Assembly: GCF_003115775.1 (NCBI RefSeq)
Contig: NZ_QEES01000002.1
Coordinates: 744,001 to 808,000, forward strand
Source: Cellulomonas sp. WB94
GTDB lineage: Bacteria; Actinomycetota; Actinomycetes; Actinomycetales; Cellulomonadaceae
Reading direction: 5' to 3'
DNA: 64,000 nucleotides
Part shown: positions 8,874 through 17,867 of the stretch, one piece after another
Position numbering within the stretch: the stretch's first letter is position 1
How the letters are laid out: each line of letters starts with the position of its first letter
Made by a program: the position numbers and the translations under genes
The notes under the pieces: model-generated
Told to the model about the DNA's origin: nothing
Databases searched by the model: none
Seen by the model: only the letters and a program-made list of their open reading frames with translations

Positions 8874-8934
8874 TGCGTGTTCCTCCGCCGCCGCGGCGCC
8901 CGGGGTCCGGACCGACGGCGTGTTCGAGTGGCGG

Positions 8935-9156
8935 TTACTTGTAGCGGTAGACGATCCGGCCGCGGGACAGGTCGTACGGGCTCAGCTCAACGACCACGCG
9001 GTCCTCGGGGAGGATCCGGATGTAGTGCTGACGCATCTTGCCCGAGATGTGGGCGAGCACTCTGTGGCCGTTGGCCAGCTCCACGCGAAACATCGCGTTC
9101 GGCAAGGCCTCGACAACGCTGCCTTCGATCTCGATGACACCGTCCTTCTTTGCCAT
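8935..9156 (-). CDS. infA: Translation initiation factor IF-1
   Basis: IF-1 is an OB-fold protein that blocks the ribosomal A site during initiation. The 73-residue sequence starts [20 protein letters not shown] at ATG 9156 and includes [20 protein letters not shown] and the C-terminal [13 protein letters not shown], all typical. The frame is open further upstream, but the family N-terminus fixes this start. It heads infA-rpmJ-rpsM-rpsK, with a good promoter about 170 nt upstream. Confidence 0.98.
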   Translation of the reverse strand: MAKKDGVIEIEGSVVEALPNAMFRVELANGHRVLAHISGKMRQHYIRILPEDRVVVELSPYDLSRGRIVYRYK

Positions 9157-9331
9157 ATCCTCCGCTAACTCTCTGATGGATGAACCAGTCCACGTCGACC
9201 ACGATGAGACCACTCGTGCGTTCCGTGGATTCGTGCAGGGTCATGAACCTTGACGTGCAGCCACCGCCCCTGGCCGATCGGGGGCCGATCACCGGGGCAG
9301 GACAGCACAGGGCACACACACCCAACGGGCG

Positions 9332-9360
9332 ATTCTACGCCATCGGCGGGCCCGGACGAA
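9332..9360 (-). promoter_or_regulatory. Putative infA operon promoter
   Basis: On the minus strand, TTCGTC (9355-9360), a 17-bp spacer and TAGAAT (9332-9337) form a good housekeeping promoter. Transcription would begin near 9325, giving a leader of about 170 nt before infA. The gap 9157-9531 otherwise holds only the hairpin at 9463-9492; I see no gene in it. Confidence 0.5.
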
Positions 9361-9462
9361 ACGGCCCCGGGTACGCACGCCTGTCCCGGCCCGGGGTCCC
9401 GGCCTCGCCGAGCGTCCTGCGCTGCGCACGCACCGGCGGAGGCGCGAACATGCGACCGCCGG

Positions 9463-9492
9463 CGCCACCGGGGATCGAGCAACCCGGTGGCG
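9463..9492 (-). terminator. Hairpin after the surface-protein gene
   Basis: CGCCACCGGG (9463-9472) pairs perfectly with CCCGGTGGCG (9483-9492) across a 10-nt loop, 40 nt after the stop of the surface-protein gene and before the infA promoter. Confidence 0.5.
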
Positions 9493-9531
9493 TCGGCGTC
9501 CGTCACGGCGCAGCGCGCCTGCCGGTCGTGG

Positions 9532-10560
9532 TCAGGGGCGCTGACCGGAACGGCGACGCAGCGTGACGAGCAGCCCCCCTGCGACGAGGAGCACGGCGGC
9601 GGCGCCGAGCACCGGACCCGTCGACGAGCCCGTCGCGGCGAGGTTGGCCTGCGCGTCGAGCACCTCGGACACGTAGGTCGTCGACGGCGACGGCGTCGGG
9701 GTGGTGGCCCCCGCGCTCAGCACCTCAGAGCGGTACGTCGGTGTCGCGGTGGGCGTCACCGACGGCGCTGCAGTCGGCGTCACGGTGGCAGACGGCGACG
9801 CCGTCGGCGACGGGCTCACGTTCGGTGTCACCGTGGGCGACGGGGTCGCGGACGGCGTGATCGTGGGCGACGGCGTGACCGTCGGCGACGGCGTCACGGT
9901 GGGCGACGGCGTCGCGGACGGCGTCACGGTGGGCGACGGCGTGACCGTCGGCGACGGCGTCACGGTGGGCGACGGCGTCGCGGACGGCGTCACGGTGGGC
10001 GACGGCGTCGCCGACGGTGACGGGCTCTCGACCGGTGCGCAGACGCGGCCCTCCCGGAAGTCCCAGCCCACGTTCATGCCGCTGAGCGGGTGGATGTGGG
10101 GCGCGCTCAGCTGGCTCTGACCGATGTACAGGTCCGACTGCCAGTTGCAGTCCGGTAGCGCGGCCTCGAGCGTGTAGCTCCCGACGCCGTAGGTCGCGCC
10201 GTTCTCGGTCGCGTGCGCGAACGCCACCTGCGACGCGTAGGGCTGGACCAGCCCGTTCTTCAGCGTGTAGGTCGAGAACGACAGCGGCGGGGTCCGGCCC
10301 TCGCAGCCGCGTGGTCCGACCGTGAACGTCGCCAGTCCGCCGACCACCGTGGACGCCACGACCTGGCACGGGATCACCACTGGCGTCCGGCTGCCGCCAG
10401 GTCGCTCGTCACCCGCGCGCGTCGCACTTGCGGGAAGCGCCGCGCTGACGCTGACCACCAGACCCAGCGCCGTCGTCACCGCCAGGGCGCCCAGACGGGC
10501 TCGTCCCCGTGCGTTCCGCTGAACCCTGTCGCCGACTGGCGTGAACAACTCGCGACGCAT
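9532..10560 (-). CDS. Secreted LAATG-motif surface protein with Pro/Thr/Ser repeats
   Basis: A 342-residue protein of unknown function built like a sortase substrate. It has a basic N-terminus and signal peptide (about 18-47, ending in ALPASA) and a folded region (about 55-175) with four Cys. A long stalk at about 177-290 is made of PSPTVTPS and PSATPS units. At the end come LAATG (307-311), a hydrophobic segment and a basic RRR tail. LAATG fits the LAxTG signals used by class E sortases of actinobacteria, so it is probably anchored to peptidoglycan. The start is ATG 10560. It lies between map and infA on the same strand, an unusual place. No close family is recognised for the folded part. 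Confidence 0.8.
   Translation of the reverse strand: MRRELFTPVGDRVQRNARGRARLGALAVTTALGLVVSVSAALPASATRAGDERPGGSRTPVVIPCQVVASTVVGGLATFTVGPRGCEGRTPPLSFSTYTLKNGLVQPYASQVAFAHATENGATYGVGSYTLEAALPDCNWQSDLYIGQSQLSAPHIHPLSGMNVGWDFREGRVCAPVESPSPSATPSPTVTPSATPSPTVTPSPTVTPSPTVTPSATPSPTVTPSPTVTPSPTITPSATPSPTVTPNVSPSPTASPSATVTPTAAPSVTPTATPTYRSEVLSAGATTPTPSPSTTYVSEVLDAQANLAATGSSTGPVLGAAAVLLVAGGLLVTLRRRSGQRP
9835..10018. repeat. Imperfect tandem repeats encoding the Pro/Thr/Ser stalk
   Basis: A GTGGGCGACGGCGTC-like unit recurs with small variations through this stretch, in phase with the minus-strand frame, and encodes PSPTVTPS/PSATPS. Its regular codon-phase periodicity makes it a coding repeat that can change length by slippage. 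Confidence 0.85.
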
Positions 10561-10913
10561 GTCTCACCCATCACCATGATGTGAGTCGACTCGGCGCACC
10601 ACTGCGCCGGCCGACCTGCGGATGGGCACCGCTGCCTCGGCGCGCGCGAATCCGGCGAGCGGGCAGACGCGCCCCTCGTCAAGCGTCACGGAGTGCGAGG
10701 TCACGGGTGCCCGGTGCGCAGACTGGTCGCCTCGCGCAGTTGGGAGCATAACCAACAGATCGGACAAATATGGGCGTTTCGCCCATCGTGACGCACGTCA
10801 CTTCTCGCCGGGAGACGGCGCCTGACCAGGGCGGCGATCCTGATGGGCTGCCCGCGCCGCGTGCAGCCCGCACGGCAGCCACGACTCAGCGAGCGGTGGC
10901 AGGACCGCGACGG
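10561..10913. other. Intergenic region between map and the surface-protein gene
   Basis: This 353-bp stretch carries no gene I can support. It holds a perfect short hairpin, ATGGGCG-TTT-CGCCCAT (10770-10786), a CRP-like palindrome next to it, a TATGCT hexamer (minus strand, about 10746-10751) that could be a -10, and a weak GGGCTGC/GCAGCCC hairpin (10845-10869) that might end map transcription. No good -35 accompanies TATGCT. Confidence 0.5.
10788..10801. promoter_or_regulatory. CRP/FNR-type palindrome (GTGA-N6-TCAC)
   Basis: GTGA (10788-10791), six bases and TCAC (10798-10801) match the core of the CRP/GlxR-class consensus. It sits about 230 nt upstream of the surface-protein start and next to the possible -10 TATGCT. 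Binding is inference only. Confidence 0.35.
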
Positions 10914-11753
10914 TCAGTCGAGCGGGGCGACCGCGACGCCGAGCTCCGCGAGACGCGAGGCACCGCCGTCCCGAGCAGTGAGTACCCAGATCCCGGACTC
11001 GAGGACGGCGACGGTGTGCTCCCAGTGCGCGGCTCGTGAGCCGTCCGCCGTCACGACCGTCCAGTCGTCCTCGAGCACCTGGGTCGCCTGGGTGCCCCGG
11101 GTGAGCATCGGCTCGACCGCGACGCACAGACCCGGGCGCACACGCGCCCCACGCGCCCGTGCGCGGTAGTTCAGCACGTCGGGGGGCTGGTGCATCGCGG
11201 TGCCGATCCCGTGGCCCACGTACTCCTCCACGACCCCGTAGCGCGCACCGCCGTTGAGCGCGGTGTCGGTCGCGTCGACGACGTCCTCCACGGCCTCGCC
11301 CACGGCACCGAGGCGGTCGGAGGTCGCGAGCGCGGCGATGCCGGCCCACATCGCACGCTCGGCCGCGTCGCTGAGGGCGACGTCCGCCGGGTCGGCATCG
11401 GCCAGGACCACGGTCAGAGCCGAGTCGCCGTGCCACCCGTCGACGATCGCTCCGCAGTCGACCGAGACGACGTCGCCGGGCTCGAGCACGCGCGGACCGG
11501 GGATGCCGTGGACGACCTCGTCGTTGACCGAGACGCACACCGTCGCGGGATACCCGTCATACCCGAGGAACGACGGCGTGGCCCCCGCTGCCGCGATGAC
11601 CGCCGCAGCGATCGCGTCGAGGTCGGCGGTCGTCATCCCTGGACGGACCTCGTCGCGCACCGCAGCGAGCGCGTCTGCGACGACGAGCCCGGCTCGCCGC
11701 ATGACCCGCACCTGGTCGGGCGTCTTGAGCTCGATCCGCTCGTGGCCGAACAT
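10914..11753 (-). CDS. map: Methionine aminopeptidase, type I
   Basis: Removes the N-terminal methionine from nascent proteins in the cytoplasm. The 279 residues show the pita-bread fold with all five metal ligands: Asp in VSVDCGA, Asp in WHGDSA, His in GHGIG, Glu in AVEPM and Glu in HWEHT. It starts MFGHERIELKTPDQVRVMRR at 11753. It follows adk by 13 bp, the usual secY-adk-map order, and probably shares their transcript. Confidence 0.97.
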   Translation of the reverse strand: MFGHERIELKTPDQVRVMRRAGLVVADALAAVRDEVRPGMTTADLDAIAAAVIAAAGATPSFLGYDGYPATVCVSVNDEVVHGIPGPRVLEPGDVVSVDCGAIVDGWHGDSALTVVLADADPADVALSDAAERAMWAGIAALATSDRLGAVGEAVEDVVDATDTALNGGARYGVVEEYVGHGIGTAMHQPPDVLNYRARARGARVRPGLCVAVEPMLTRGTQATQVLEDDWTVVTADGSRAAHWEHTVAVLESGIWVLTARDGGASRLAELGVAVAPLD

Positions 11754-11766
11754 GGACCGCGCTGCG

Positions 11767-12345
11767 TCAGCCGACGTACGGGGCGATCGCCGCGAGCAGT
11801 CGCTGCGTCACCTCGTCGACCGCGCCGATGCCGTCCACCTGCACCAGCAGGTCGCGCGAGGCGTACACGCCCGCGATGGGCGCCGTCTGCTCCGCGTAGA
11901 CGTCGAGCCGATGGCGGACGACGGACTCGGTGTCGTCGGCGCGTCCTTCGATCTCGGCTCGCTTGAGGAGCCTGTCGACCACGGCCGCGGCGTCCGCGGT
12001 GATCTCGACGGCGACGTCCAGCGAGCGACCGGTCGACGTGAGGATGTCATCGAGCTCTGCGACTTGCGCGACGTTCCGCGGGTAGCCGTCGAGCAGGAAC
12101 CCGCCCTCGACGTCGGGCTCGGCGAGCCGGTCCCGCACCATCGCGTTCGTGAGCTCGTCGGGGACGAGCGCACCGGCGGACGTGTACTCCTGCACCTTGA
12201 GGCCCAGGGCCGTGCCGCCCTTGATGTTCGCCCGGAAGATGTCGCCCGTCGAGATCGCGGGGACGCCCAGGCTCTCGGCGAGCCGCACGGCCTGCGTCCC
12301 CTTGCCGGCTCCGGGCGGACCCAGCAGGACCAGACGTGCGCTCAT
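11767..12345 (-). CDS. adk: Adenylate kinase
   Basis: Interconverts AMP plus ATP and two ADP. The 192-residue protein has the P-loop GPPGAGKGT (9-17), the AMP-binding STGDIFRANI and the GFLLDGYPRN segment. It is the short actinobacterial form with a short LID and no zinc cysteines. The start is ATG 12345, which overlaps the secY stop as ATGA and indicates translational coupling. An upstream extension of the open frame is only secY read out of phase. Confidence 0.97.
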   Translation of the reverse strand: MSARLVLLGPPGAGKGTQAVRLAESLGVPAISTGDIFRANIKGGTALGLKVQEYTSAGALVPDELTNAMVRDRLAEPDVEGGFLLDGYPRNVAQVAELDDILTSTGRSLDVAVEITADAAAVVDRLLKRAEIEGRADDTESVVRHRLDVYAEQTAPIAGVYASRDLLVQVDGIGAVDEVTQRLLAAIAPYVG

Positions 12346-13640
12346 CGCAGGAACCCCTCGTAGTGCCGCTGCTGCAGCTGCGACTCGATCTGCTTGACGG
12401 TCTCGAGACCGACACCGACGACGATCAGGATCGACGACCCGCCGAACGGGATGTTCGTCCCCACGCCCAGCACGATGAAGGTGATCGTCGGGACGAGTGC
12501 GACGAGGGCCAGGTAGATCGACCCCGGCGCCGTGATCCTCGAGATGACGAAGTCGAGGTACTCGGCCGTCGGCCGGCCCGCCCGGATGCCCGGGATGAAC
12601 CCGCCGTACTTCTTCATGTTGTCGGCGACCTCGTCCGGGTTGAACGTGATGGCCGTGTAGAAGTAGCAGAAGAAGATGATCAGGAGCGAGTACAGGACGA
12701 GGTGCAGGGGCGCGCTCGACGTCGCGACGTTGTTGGTGAGCCACACGACCCAGGGCTGTGTCTTGTCCGCGAACTGAGCGATCAGGCCCGGGACCGCGAG
12801 GAGCGACGACGCGAAGATCACCGGGATGATGCCGGCGATGTTGATCTTGATCGGGATGTAGGTGCTCGTGCCGCCGTACATGCGCCGCCCGACCATCCGC
12901 TTGGCGTACTGCACGGGGATACGGCGCTGCGACTGCTCGACGAAGACGACCAGGGCCACGACCAGGATCACGACCGCCATGACGATGATGAACTTGCCGA
13001 CGCCGCCCGCACCACCGGCGATCGACCAGAGGGCGGTCGGGAAGCGCGCAGCGATGGACGTGAAGATGAGGAGCGACATGCCGTTGCCGACGCCGTGCTC
13101 GGTGATGAGCTCACCGAGCCACATGATCAGGCCGGTACCCGCCGTCATGGTCAGAACCATGATCGCGATCGTGACCGGCGTGTCGTTGGGGATCACGTCG
13201 ACGGTGCAGTTCTGGAACAGGTTCCCGCTGCGCGCGACCGTGATGACCGTCGTCGACTGCAGGATCGCGAGACCGATCGTCAGGTAGCGCGTGTACTGCG
13301 TGAGGGTCGCCGTGCCGGACTGACCCTCCTGGTGCAGCGCCTCGAAGTGCGGGATGACCACGCGCAGGAGCTGGACGATGATGCTCGCCGTGATGTACGG
13401 CATGATGCCGAGCGCGAACACCGACAGCTGCAGCAGGGCGCCGCCGCTGAAGAGGTTGACGAGGCCGAGCAGCGTGTTGCTGTCGGCGCTCTGGGCGATG
13501 CAGGCCTGGACGTTGGTGTAGGACACGCCCGGGGTCGGCAGGAACGAACCGATCCGGAAGACGACCATGATGCCGATCGTGAAGAGCAGCTTGCGCCGCA
13601 GATCGGGCGTCCTGAACGCCCGCACGAATGCGCTGAGCAC
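12342..13640 (-). CDS. secY: Protein translocase subunit SecY
   Basis: Central channel subunit of the Sec translocon, a polytopic inner-membrane protein. The 432 residues give the expected ten hydrophobic segments. Family landmarks are the early RIGSFLPTPGV segment, GIMPYITASIIVQLL and the plug/pore region after it, and GNGMSLLIF in the middle. It starts with GTG 13640 and has AGGAGG 4 nt upstream. A terminator and a separate promoter upstream suggest that secY-adk-map can be transcribed apart from the spc operon. SecE is encoded at 47 kb in this window. Confidence 0.98.
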   Translation of the reverse strand: MLSAFVRAFRTPDLRRKLLFTIGIMVVFRIGSFLPTPGVSYTNVQACIAQSADSNTLLGLVNLFSGGALLQLSVFALGIMPYITASIIVQLLRVVIPHFEALHQEGQSGTATLTQYTRYLTIGLAILQSTTVITVARSGNLFQNCTVDVIPNDTPVTIAIMVLTMTAGTGLIMWLGELITEHGVGNGMSLLIFTSIAARFPTALWSIAGGAGGVGKFIIVMAVVILVVALVVFVEQSQRRIPVQYAKRMVGRRMYGGTSTYIPIKINIAGIIPVIFASSLLAVPGLIAQFADKTQPWVVWLTNNVATSSAPLHLVLYSLLIIFFCYFYTAITFNPDEVADNMKKYGGFIPGIRAGRPTAEYLDFVISRITAPGSIYLALVALVPTITFIVLGVGTNIPFGGSSILIVVGVGLETVKQIESQLQQRHYEGFLR

Positions 13641-13748
13641 CTGTCCTCCTGCTCCGCCGTGGCGGTGTGTCGTACGACCGGCTGACCCGGTCGTGAAGCG
13701 TCCCCTGGCACCGCGTCCACTACGAGATCGTGCCGGGGCGCCCCGGGA

Positions 13749-13779
13749 ACCCTAACGGAGAAACCCACCGATGCGACAA
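13749..13779 (-). promoter_or_regulatory. Possible secY promoter
   Basis: Minus-strand TTGTCG (13774-13779), a 19-bp spacer and TAGGGT (13749-13754) lie just after the rplO terminator and about 110 nt before secY. The spacer is longer than ideal. Confidence 0.35.
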
Positions 13780-13815
13780 CGGGGCCGGCAGGAACTGTGT
13801 CCCTGCCGACCCCGT
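13779..13815 (-). terminator. Terminator after rplO
   Basis: ACGGGGCCGGCAGG pairs with CCTGCCGACCCCGT with one mismatch and an 8-nt loop. It starts 8 nt after the rplO stop and so separates the spc ribosomal genes from secY-adk-map. Confidence 0.65.
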
Positions 13816-13822
13816 CATGCGA

Positions 13823-14473
13823 TCAGTCCTGCGCGACGCTCCCGCCGGCGGCCAGGATCTTGTCCTTGGCCGACGTCGAGTACGCGTCGACGTCCACGCT
13901 GAGCTTGACCGTGATCTCGCCCGTACCCAGCACCTTGACGAGCTTGCCCTTGCGGACAGCGCCCTTGGCGACGAGGTCGTCGACCGTCACGGTGCCACCG
14001 TTCGGGTACAGGTCCGACAGCGCGTCCAGGTTCACGACCTGGTACTCGGTGCGGAACGGGTTCTTGAAGCCGCGGAGCTTGGGCAGCCGCATGTGCAACG
14101 GCATCTGCCCGCCCTCGAAGCGGTCCGGGATCTGGTAGCGCGCCGCCTGCCCCTTGGTACCGCGACCAGCCGTCTTGCCCTTGGACGCCTCGCCACGACC
14201 CACGCGGGTCTTGGCGGTCTTGGCGCCGGGAGCCGGACGCAGGTGGTGCATCTTCAGCGTTCCGCCGGAGGACACCTCCTCAGCTGCCGCCTTCGCCGTC
14301 GCCGCCTTGGCCGGAGCCTTGGCGGGCTTCGACGCAGCGGCGGCTGTGGCCTTGGCCTTGGGGGCCGCCTTCTCGGCGGACTCCGCAGCCACAGCCTTCT
14401 TGGCCGGAGCCTTCTTCGCCGGGGTCTTCACCACGGCGTCGTCAGCGGCCTTCTTGTCGTCAGCCATCGTCAC
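13823..14473 (-). CDS. rplO: 50S ribosomal protein L15 with long basic N-terminal tail
   Basis: Large-subunit protein uL15. The core starts near residue 70 ([15 protein letters not shown], then [20 protein letters not shown]) and is of normal size. In front is a tail of about 68 residues rich in Ala, Lys and Pro (KKAPAKKA-like units) that resembles histone-H1-type tails. Two starts are possible: GTG 14473, which overlaps the rpmD stop as GTGA, and ATG 14467 ([10 protein letters not shown]); AGGAGG lies 4 or 10 nt upstream respectively. It is the last gene of the spc ribosomal block before a terminator. Confidence 0.95.
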   Translation of the reverse strand: MTMADDKKAADDAVVKTPAKKAPAKKAVAAESAEKAAPKAKATAAAASKPAKAPAKAATAKAAAEEVSSGGTLKMHHLRPAPGAKTAKTRVGRGEASKGKTAGRGTKGQAARYQIPDRFEGGQMPLHMRLPKLRGFKNPFRTEYQVVNLDALSDLYPNGGTVTVDDLVAKGAVRKGKLVKVLGTGEITVKLSVDVDAYSTSAKDKILAAGGSVAQD

Positions 14474-14652
14474 TCGACCTCCTCTACCGCAACAAGGTGC
14501 GTCACCGTGGTCACCATGCCGCGGATCTCAGGACGGTCCTCCTTGACGACGACGTCGCCGATCCGCTTCAGGCCCAAGGAACGCAGCGTGTCGCGCTGGT
14601 TCTGCTTGCCGCCGATGGCGGACCTGGTCTGGGTCACCTTCAGACGAGCCAT
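14470..14652 (-). CDS. rpmD: 50S ribosomal protein L30
   Basis: Small large-subunit protein uL30 of 60 residues: [20 protein letters not shown], then a SLGLKRIGD segment and the conserved MVTTVTHLV before the acidic end. ATG 14652 overlaps the rpsE stop by one base (TGATG), and its own stop overlaps the rplO GTG, so all three are probably translationally coupled. Confidence 0.97.
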   Translation of the reverse strand: MARLKVTQTRSAIGGKQNQRDTLRSLGLKRIGDVVVKEDRPEIRGMVTTVTHLVAVEEVE

Positions 14653-15299
14653 CAGACACCCGCCTTCGCAGCGATGCCCGCGGCTTGCGCCCGGAGCAGC
14701 GACGCCGGCGCGACGTGCTCGACCGGCAGGCCGCGACGTGCGGCGACCTGCTCGGGGAGCTCGAGGCCGTGCAGCGCCGCAACCGTGGCGTGCACGATGT
14801 TGATCGAGTTCGTCGACCCGAGCGACTTGCTGAGCACGTCGTGGATGCCGGCGCACTCCAGCACCGCGCGCACCGGACCGCCGGCGATCACACCGGTACC
14901 CGGCGACGCCGGACGGAGGAAGACGACACCGGCAGCTGCCTCACCCTGGACCGGGTGAGGAATCGTGCCCTGGATGCGAGGAACCTTGAAGAAGTTCTTC
15001 TTGGCCTCCTCGACGCCCTTGGCGATTGCCGCAGGCACCTCCTTGGCCTTGCCGTAGCCGACGCCGACCGTGCCGTCACCATCGCCCACCACGACGAGCG
15101 CGGTGAAGCTGAACCGGCGGCCACCCTTGACGACCTTGGCCACGCGGTTGATCGTCACGACGCGCTCGAGGAACGCGCTCTTCTCGGGGGCGTCACGACG
15201 CCCGCCACCGTCACGGCGACCGCCGTCGCGGCGCTCGCCCCCGCCGGTTCCGGTGCCGCCCGCAGGCGCCCCGGTGTTGCTGCGCTGAGGAGCAGCCAT
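14652..15299 (-). CDS. rpsE: 30S ribosomal protein S5
   Basis: Small-subunit protein uS5, important for mRNA unwinding and decoding accuracy. Residues 1-37 are a Gly/Arg-rich tail. The core then follows with [41 protein letters not shown] and the C-terminal [16 protein letters not shown]. The length of 215 exceeds the usual 165-200 because of the tail. The start is ATG 15299. It lies between rplR and rpmD. Confidence 0.98.
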   Translation of the reverse strand: MAAPQRSNTGAPAGGTGTGGGERRDGGRRDGGGRRDAPEKSAFLERVVTINRVAKVVKGGRRFSFTALVVVGDGDGTVGVGYGKAKEVPAAIAKGVEEAKKNFFKVPRIQGTIPHPVQGEAAAGVVFLRPASPGTGVIAGGPVRAVLECAGIHDVLSKSLGSTNSINIVHATVAALHGLELPEQVAARRGLPVEHVAPASLLRAQAAGIAAKAGV

Positions 15300-15339
15300 C
15301 AGTGAGTCCTCTTCTTCGATGCGGAGATGAACAGCGTCG

Positions 15340-15711
15340 TCACAGGGCCAGACCGCCTTCGCGGGCCCCGTCGGCGACTGCCGCCACCCGGCCGTGGTAC
15401 TTGTTGCCGCCGCGGTCGAACACGACCGAGTCGATGCCGGCCGCCTTGGCGCGCTCGGCGACGAGCTCGCCGACCTTGCGGGCCTTGGCGGTCTTGTCGG
15501 CGCCGAGGCTCCGCAGGTCCGCCTCGAGCGTGGAGGCCGAGGCCAGAGTCCGCCCGACGCCGTCGTCCACGACCTGCGCCGTGATGTGCCGTGCGGAGCG
15601 CGTCACGACGAGACGCGGACGCGCCGCGCTGCCGCTGACCTTCTTGCGCAGACGCAGGTGCCGCCGCGCGCGGGCAATCGCCTTGCCCTTGCCCTTGATG
15701 GAGATCGCCAT
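15340..15711 (-). CDS. rplR: 50S ribosomal protein L18
   Basis: 5S rRNA-binding protein uL18. The 123 residues begin [20 protein letters not shown] and contain [20 protein letters not shown] and the C-terminal [20 protein letters not shown]. The start is ATG 15711, 3 nt after rplF. It belongs to the spc block. Confidence 0.97.
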   Translation of the reverse strand: MAISIKGKGKAIARARRHLRLRKKVSGSAARPRLVVTRSARHITAQVVDDGVGRTLASASTLEADLRSLGADKTAKARKVGELVAERAKAAGIDSVVFDRGGNKYHGRVAAVADGAREGGLAL

Positions 15712-15714
15712 GGC

Positions 15715-16254
15715 TTACTTCCCAGCCTTTCCGACCTTGCGGCGCACGTTCTCGCCGGAGTACCGCACGCCCTTGCCCTTGTAGGGCTCAGGCTTGCGGA
15801 TCTTGCGAATGTTCGCGGCGACCTCGCCGACCTGCTGCTTGTCGATGCCGATGACCGAGAACTTCGTCGGGCTCTCGACAGCGAACGTGATGCCGGCCGG
15901 GGCCGCGACCGCGACCGGGTGGCTGAACCCGAGTGCGAACTCGAGCCCACCGTCCTTCGCGGCGACGCGGTAACCGGTTCCGACGATCTCGAGCTTCTTC
16001 TCGTAGCCGTCGGTCACACCGATGACGAGGTTCGCCAGCAGCGTGCGCGTCAGTCCGTGCAGCGAGCGCGAAGCGCGCTCGTCGTTCGGACGCGTGACCA
16101 CGAGAGCGCCTGCGTCATCACGCGCGACCTCGATAGGGGTGGCAACCGTGTGCGCCAGGGTGCCCTTGGGCCCCTGGACCGTCACCACGGCGCCGTCGAT
16201 CTTGACATCCACGCCGGCCGGGACCGGGACGGGGATTCTGCCGATACGAGACAT
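15715..16254 (-). CDS. rplF: 50S ribosomal protein L6
   Basis: Large-subunit protein uL6 near the factor-binding site. The 179 residues begin [20 protein letters not shown] and contain the duplicated fold, the [20 protein letters not shown] segment and the C-terminal [20 protein letters not shown]. Size and motifs are standard. The start is ATG 16254, in the spc operon between rpsH and rplR. Confidence 0.98.
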   Translation of the reverse strand: MSRIGRIPVPVPAGVDVKIDGAVVTVQGPKGTLAHTVATPIEVARDDAGALVVTRPNDERASRSLHGLTRTLLANLVIGVTDGYEKKLEIVGTGYRVAAKDGGLEFALGFSHPVAVAAPAGITFAVESPTKFSVIGIDKQQVGEVAANIRKIRKPEPYKGKGVRYSGENVRRKVGKAGK

Positions 16255-16278
16255 GGCTAGCTCCTTTCCGTCTCGGAC

Positions 16279-16677
16279 TTACCAGACGTAGGCGAGGACT
16301 TCCCCACCCACGCCCTTCTTGGCGGCCTGCTTGTCGGTCAGGAGACCAGAGGACGTGGACAGGATCGCCACGCCCAGGCCTCCGAGGACCTTGGGCAGGT
16401 TGGTCGACTTGGCGTACACGCGCAGGCCCGGCTTGGACACGCGCTTGATGCCGGCGAGCGAGCGCTCACGGTTGGGGCCGTACTTGAGCTCGATGATGAG
16501 GTACTTGCCTACGGGGGCGTCCTCAACCTTCCAGCTCGCGATGTAGCCCTCGGCCTGCAGGATCTCAGCGATGTGCGACTTCAGCTTCGAGTACGGGATG
16601 GTTACCGAGTCGTGGTGCGCCGAGTTCGCATTACGCAGACGTGTCAGCAGGTCTGCGATCGGGTCGGTCATCGTCAT
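16279..16677 (-). CDS. rpsH: 30S ribosomal protein S8
   Basis: Small-subunit assembly protein uS8, which in many bacteria also represses the spc operon by binding its mRNA. The 132 residues start [20 protein letters not shown] and end with [23 protein letters not shown] 16677 gives the normal length; a second ATG six bases on (16671) is a possible start. It lies between rpsZ and rplF. Confidence 0.98.
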   Translation of the reverse strand: MTMTDPIADLLTRLRNANSAHHDSVTIPYSKLKSHIAEILQAEGYIASWKVEDAPVGKYLIIELKYGPNRERSLAGIKRVSKPGLRVYAKSTNLPKVLGGLGVAILSTSSGLLTDKQAAKKGVGGEVLAYVW

Positions 16678-16751
16678 GGGGCTTCAGCCCTCTCTCATCG
16701 GGGTATCTGGACCGCGTCGCGAGACGCGGTCCAGACCTACGACGTCGTTGG

Positions 16752-16937
16752 TTACCAGCTGCTCTTGGTCACGCCGGGGAGCTCGCCGCGGTGCGCCATC
16801 TCGCGCACGCAGATGCGGCAGAGCCCGAACTTGCGATACACAGCGTGCGGACGTCCGCAGCGCTGGCACCGCGTGTAGGCGCGGACCTTGAACTTCGGGG
16901 TCGCGGCTGCCTTCTGGATCAGGGCGGTCTTCGCCAT
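16752..16937 (-). CDS. rpsZ: 30S ribosomal protein S14, type Z
   Basis: The short zinc-binding form of uS14, in the 30S head. It has 61 residues, with the zinc cysteines in [20 protein letters not shown]. All four Cys are present. It begins [20 protein letters not shown] at ATG 16937, 2 nt after the rplE stop. A second, zinc-free S14 is often encoded elsewhere in actinomycetes; none is in this window. Confidence 0.97.
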   Translation of the reverse strand: MAKTALIQKAAATPKFKVRAYTRCQRCGRPHAVYRKFGLCRICVREMAHRGELPGVTKSSW

Positions 16938-16939
16938 TG

Positions 16940-17524
16940 TCAGTCCTCCTTGAAGGGGAAGCCGAGACGCTTCAGAAGCGAGCGGCCCTCATCGTCTGTC
17001 GTCGCGGTCGTCACGACAGTGATGTCCATGCCGCGCACTCGGTCGATCTTGTCCTGATCGATCTCGTGGAACATCGACTGCTCCGTGAGGCCGAACGTGT
17101 AGTTGCCGTGCCCGTCGAACTGCTTCGCCGAGAGCCCGCGGAAGTCGCGGATGCGCGGCAGCGCGGTCGACAGGAGACGGTCCAGGAACTCCCAGGCACG
17201 GTCGCCGCGCAGCGTGACGTGCGCGCCGATCGGCATCCCCTCACGCAGCTTGAACTGCGCGATGGACTTGCGGGCCTTGGTCACCTGCGGCTTCTGGCCC
17301 GTGATCTGGGTCAGGTCGCGCACAGCGCCGTCCATGAGCTTGGAGTCCTTGGCGGCGTCTCCGACACCCATGTTCACGACGACCTTCACGAGGCGCGCGA
17401 CCTGGTTGACGTTGGCGTGCTTGAACTCCTCGTGCAGCGCCGGGACGATCTCCTCGGCGTAGCGCGTCTTCAGGCGCGGCTGGGAAACCTCGACCGCGGG
17501 GGTGTTCTCGTCGATAGCGGTCAT
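16940..17524 (-). CDS. rplE: 50S ribosomal protein L5
   Basis: 5S rRNA-binding protein uL5, which contacts P-site tRNA. The 194 residues have an N-terminal extension of about 15, then [30 protein letters not shown], [20 protein letters not shown] and the C-terminal [22 protein letters not shown] 17524 overlaps the rplX stop by one base (TGATG), which suggests coupling. Confidence 0.98.
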   Translation of the reverse strand: MTAIDENTPAVEVSQPRLKTRYAEEIVPALHEEFKHANVNQVARLVKVVVNMGVGDAAKDSKLMDGAVRDLTQITGQKPQVTKARKSIAQFKLREGMPIGAHVTLRGDRAWEFLDRLLSTALPRIRDFRGLSAKQFDGHGNYTFGLTEQSMFHEIDQDKIDRVRGMDITVVTTATTDDEGRSLLKRLGFPFKED

Positions 17525-17865
17525 CAGATGTCCTTACCGGAGCGCTTGGCGACGCGGACCCGGACAGTGCGGGTACGGCCGTCGCGCTCGACCTGCTCGG
17601 TGCGGTAGCCGACCCGGGTGCCCTTCTTCGTCTCCGGGTCCACCAGCATCACGTTGCTGATGTGGATGGGGGCCTCGATCGTCTCGATGCCGCCTGTGGT
17701 GGTGCCGCGCTGCGACTGGCCGACCTTCGTGTGCTTGGTGACACGCTGGACGCCCTCGACGACGACGCGCTGCGTCTCGATGAGAACCTGCAGCACGCGA
17801 CCCTGCTGGCCCTTGTCGCGGCCCGAGATGACGACCACGAGGTCGCCCTTCTTGATCTTCGCCAT
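17524..17865 (-). CDS. rplX: 50S ribosomal protein L24
   Basis: Early-assembly large-subunit protein uL24 with a KOW motif at the N-terminus ([20 protein letters not shown]). The 113 residues include the conserved [20 protein letters not shown] stretch and a basic C-terminus. The start is ATG 17865, 2 nt after rplN, and the gene is coupled to rplE. Confidence 0.97.
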   Translation of the reverse strand: MAKIKKGDLVVVISGRDKGQQGRVLQVLIETQRVVVEGVQRVTKHTKVGQSQRGTTTGGIETIEAPIHISNVMLVDPETKKGTRVGYRTEQVERDGRTRTVRVRVAKRSGKDI

Positions 17866-17867
17866 GG

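Noticed and set aside
9835-10018. Possible CRISPR array in the GTGGGCGACGGCGT repeats
   Set aside because: Repeats are in codon phase, lack unique spacers of constant size and encode a Pro/Thr/Ser stalk.
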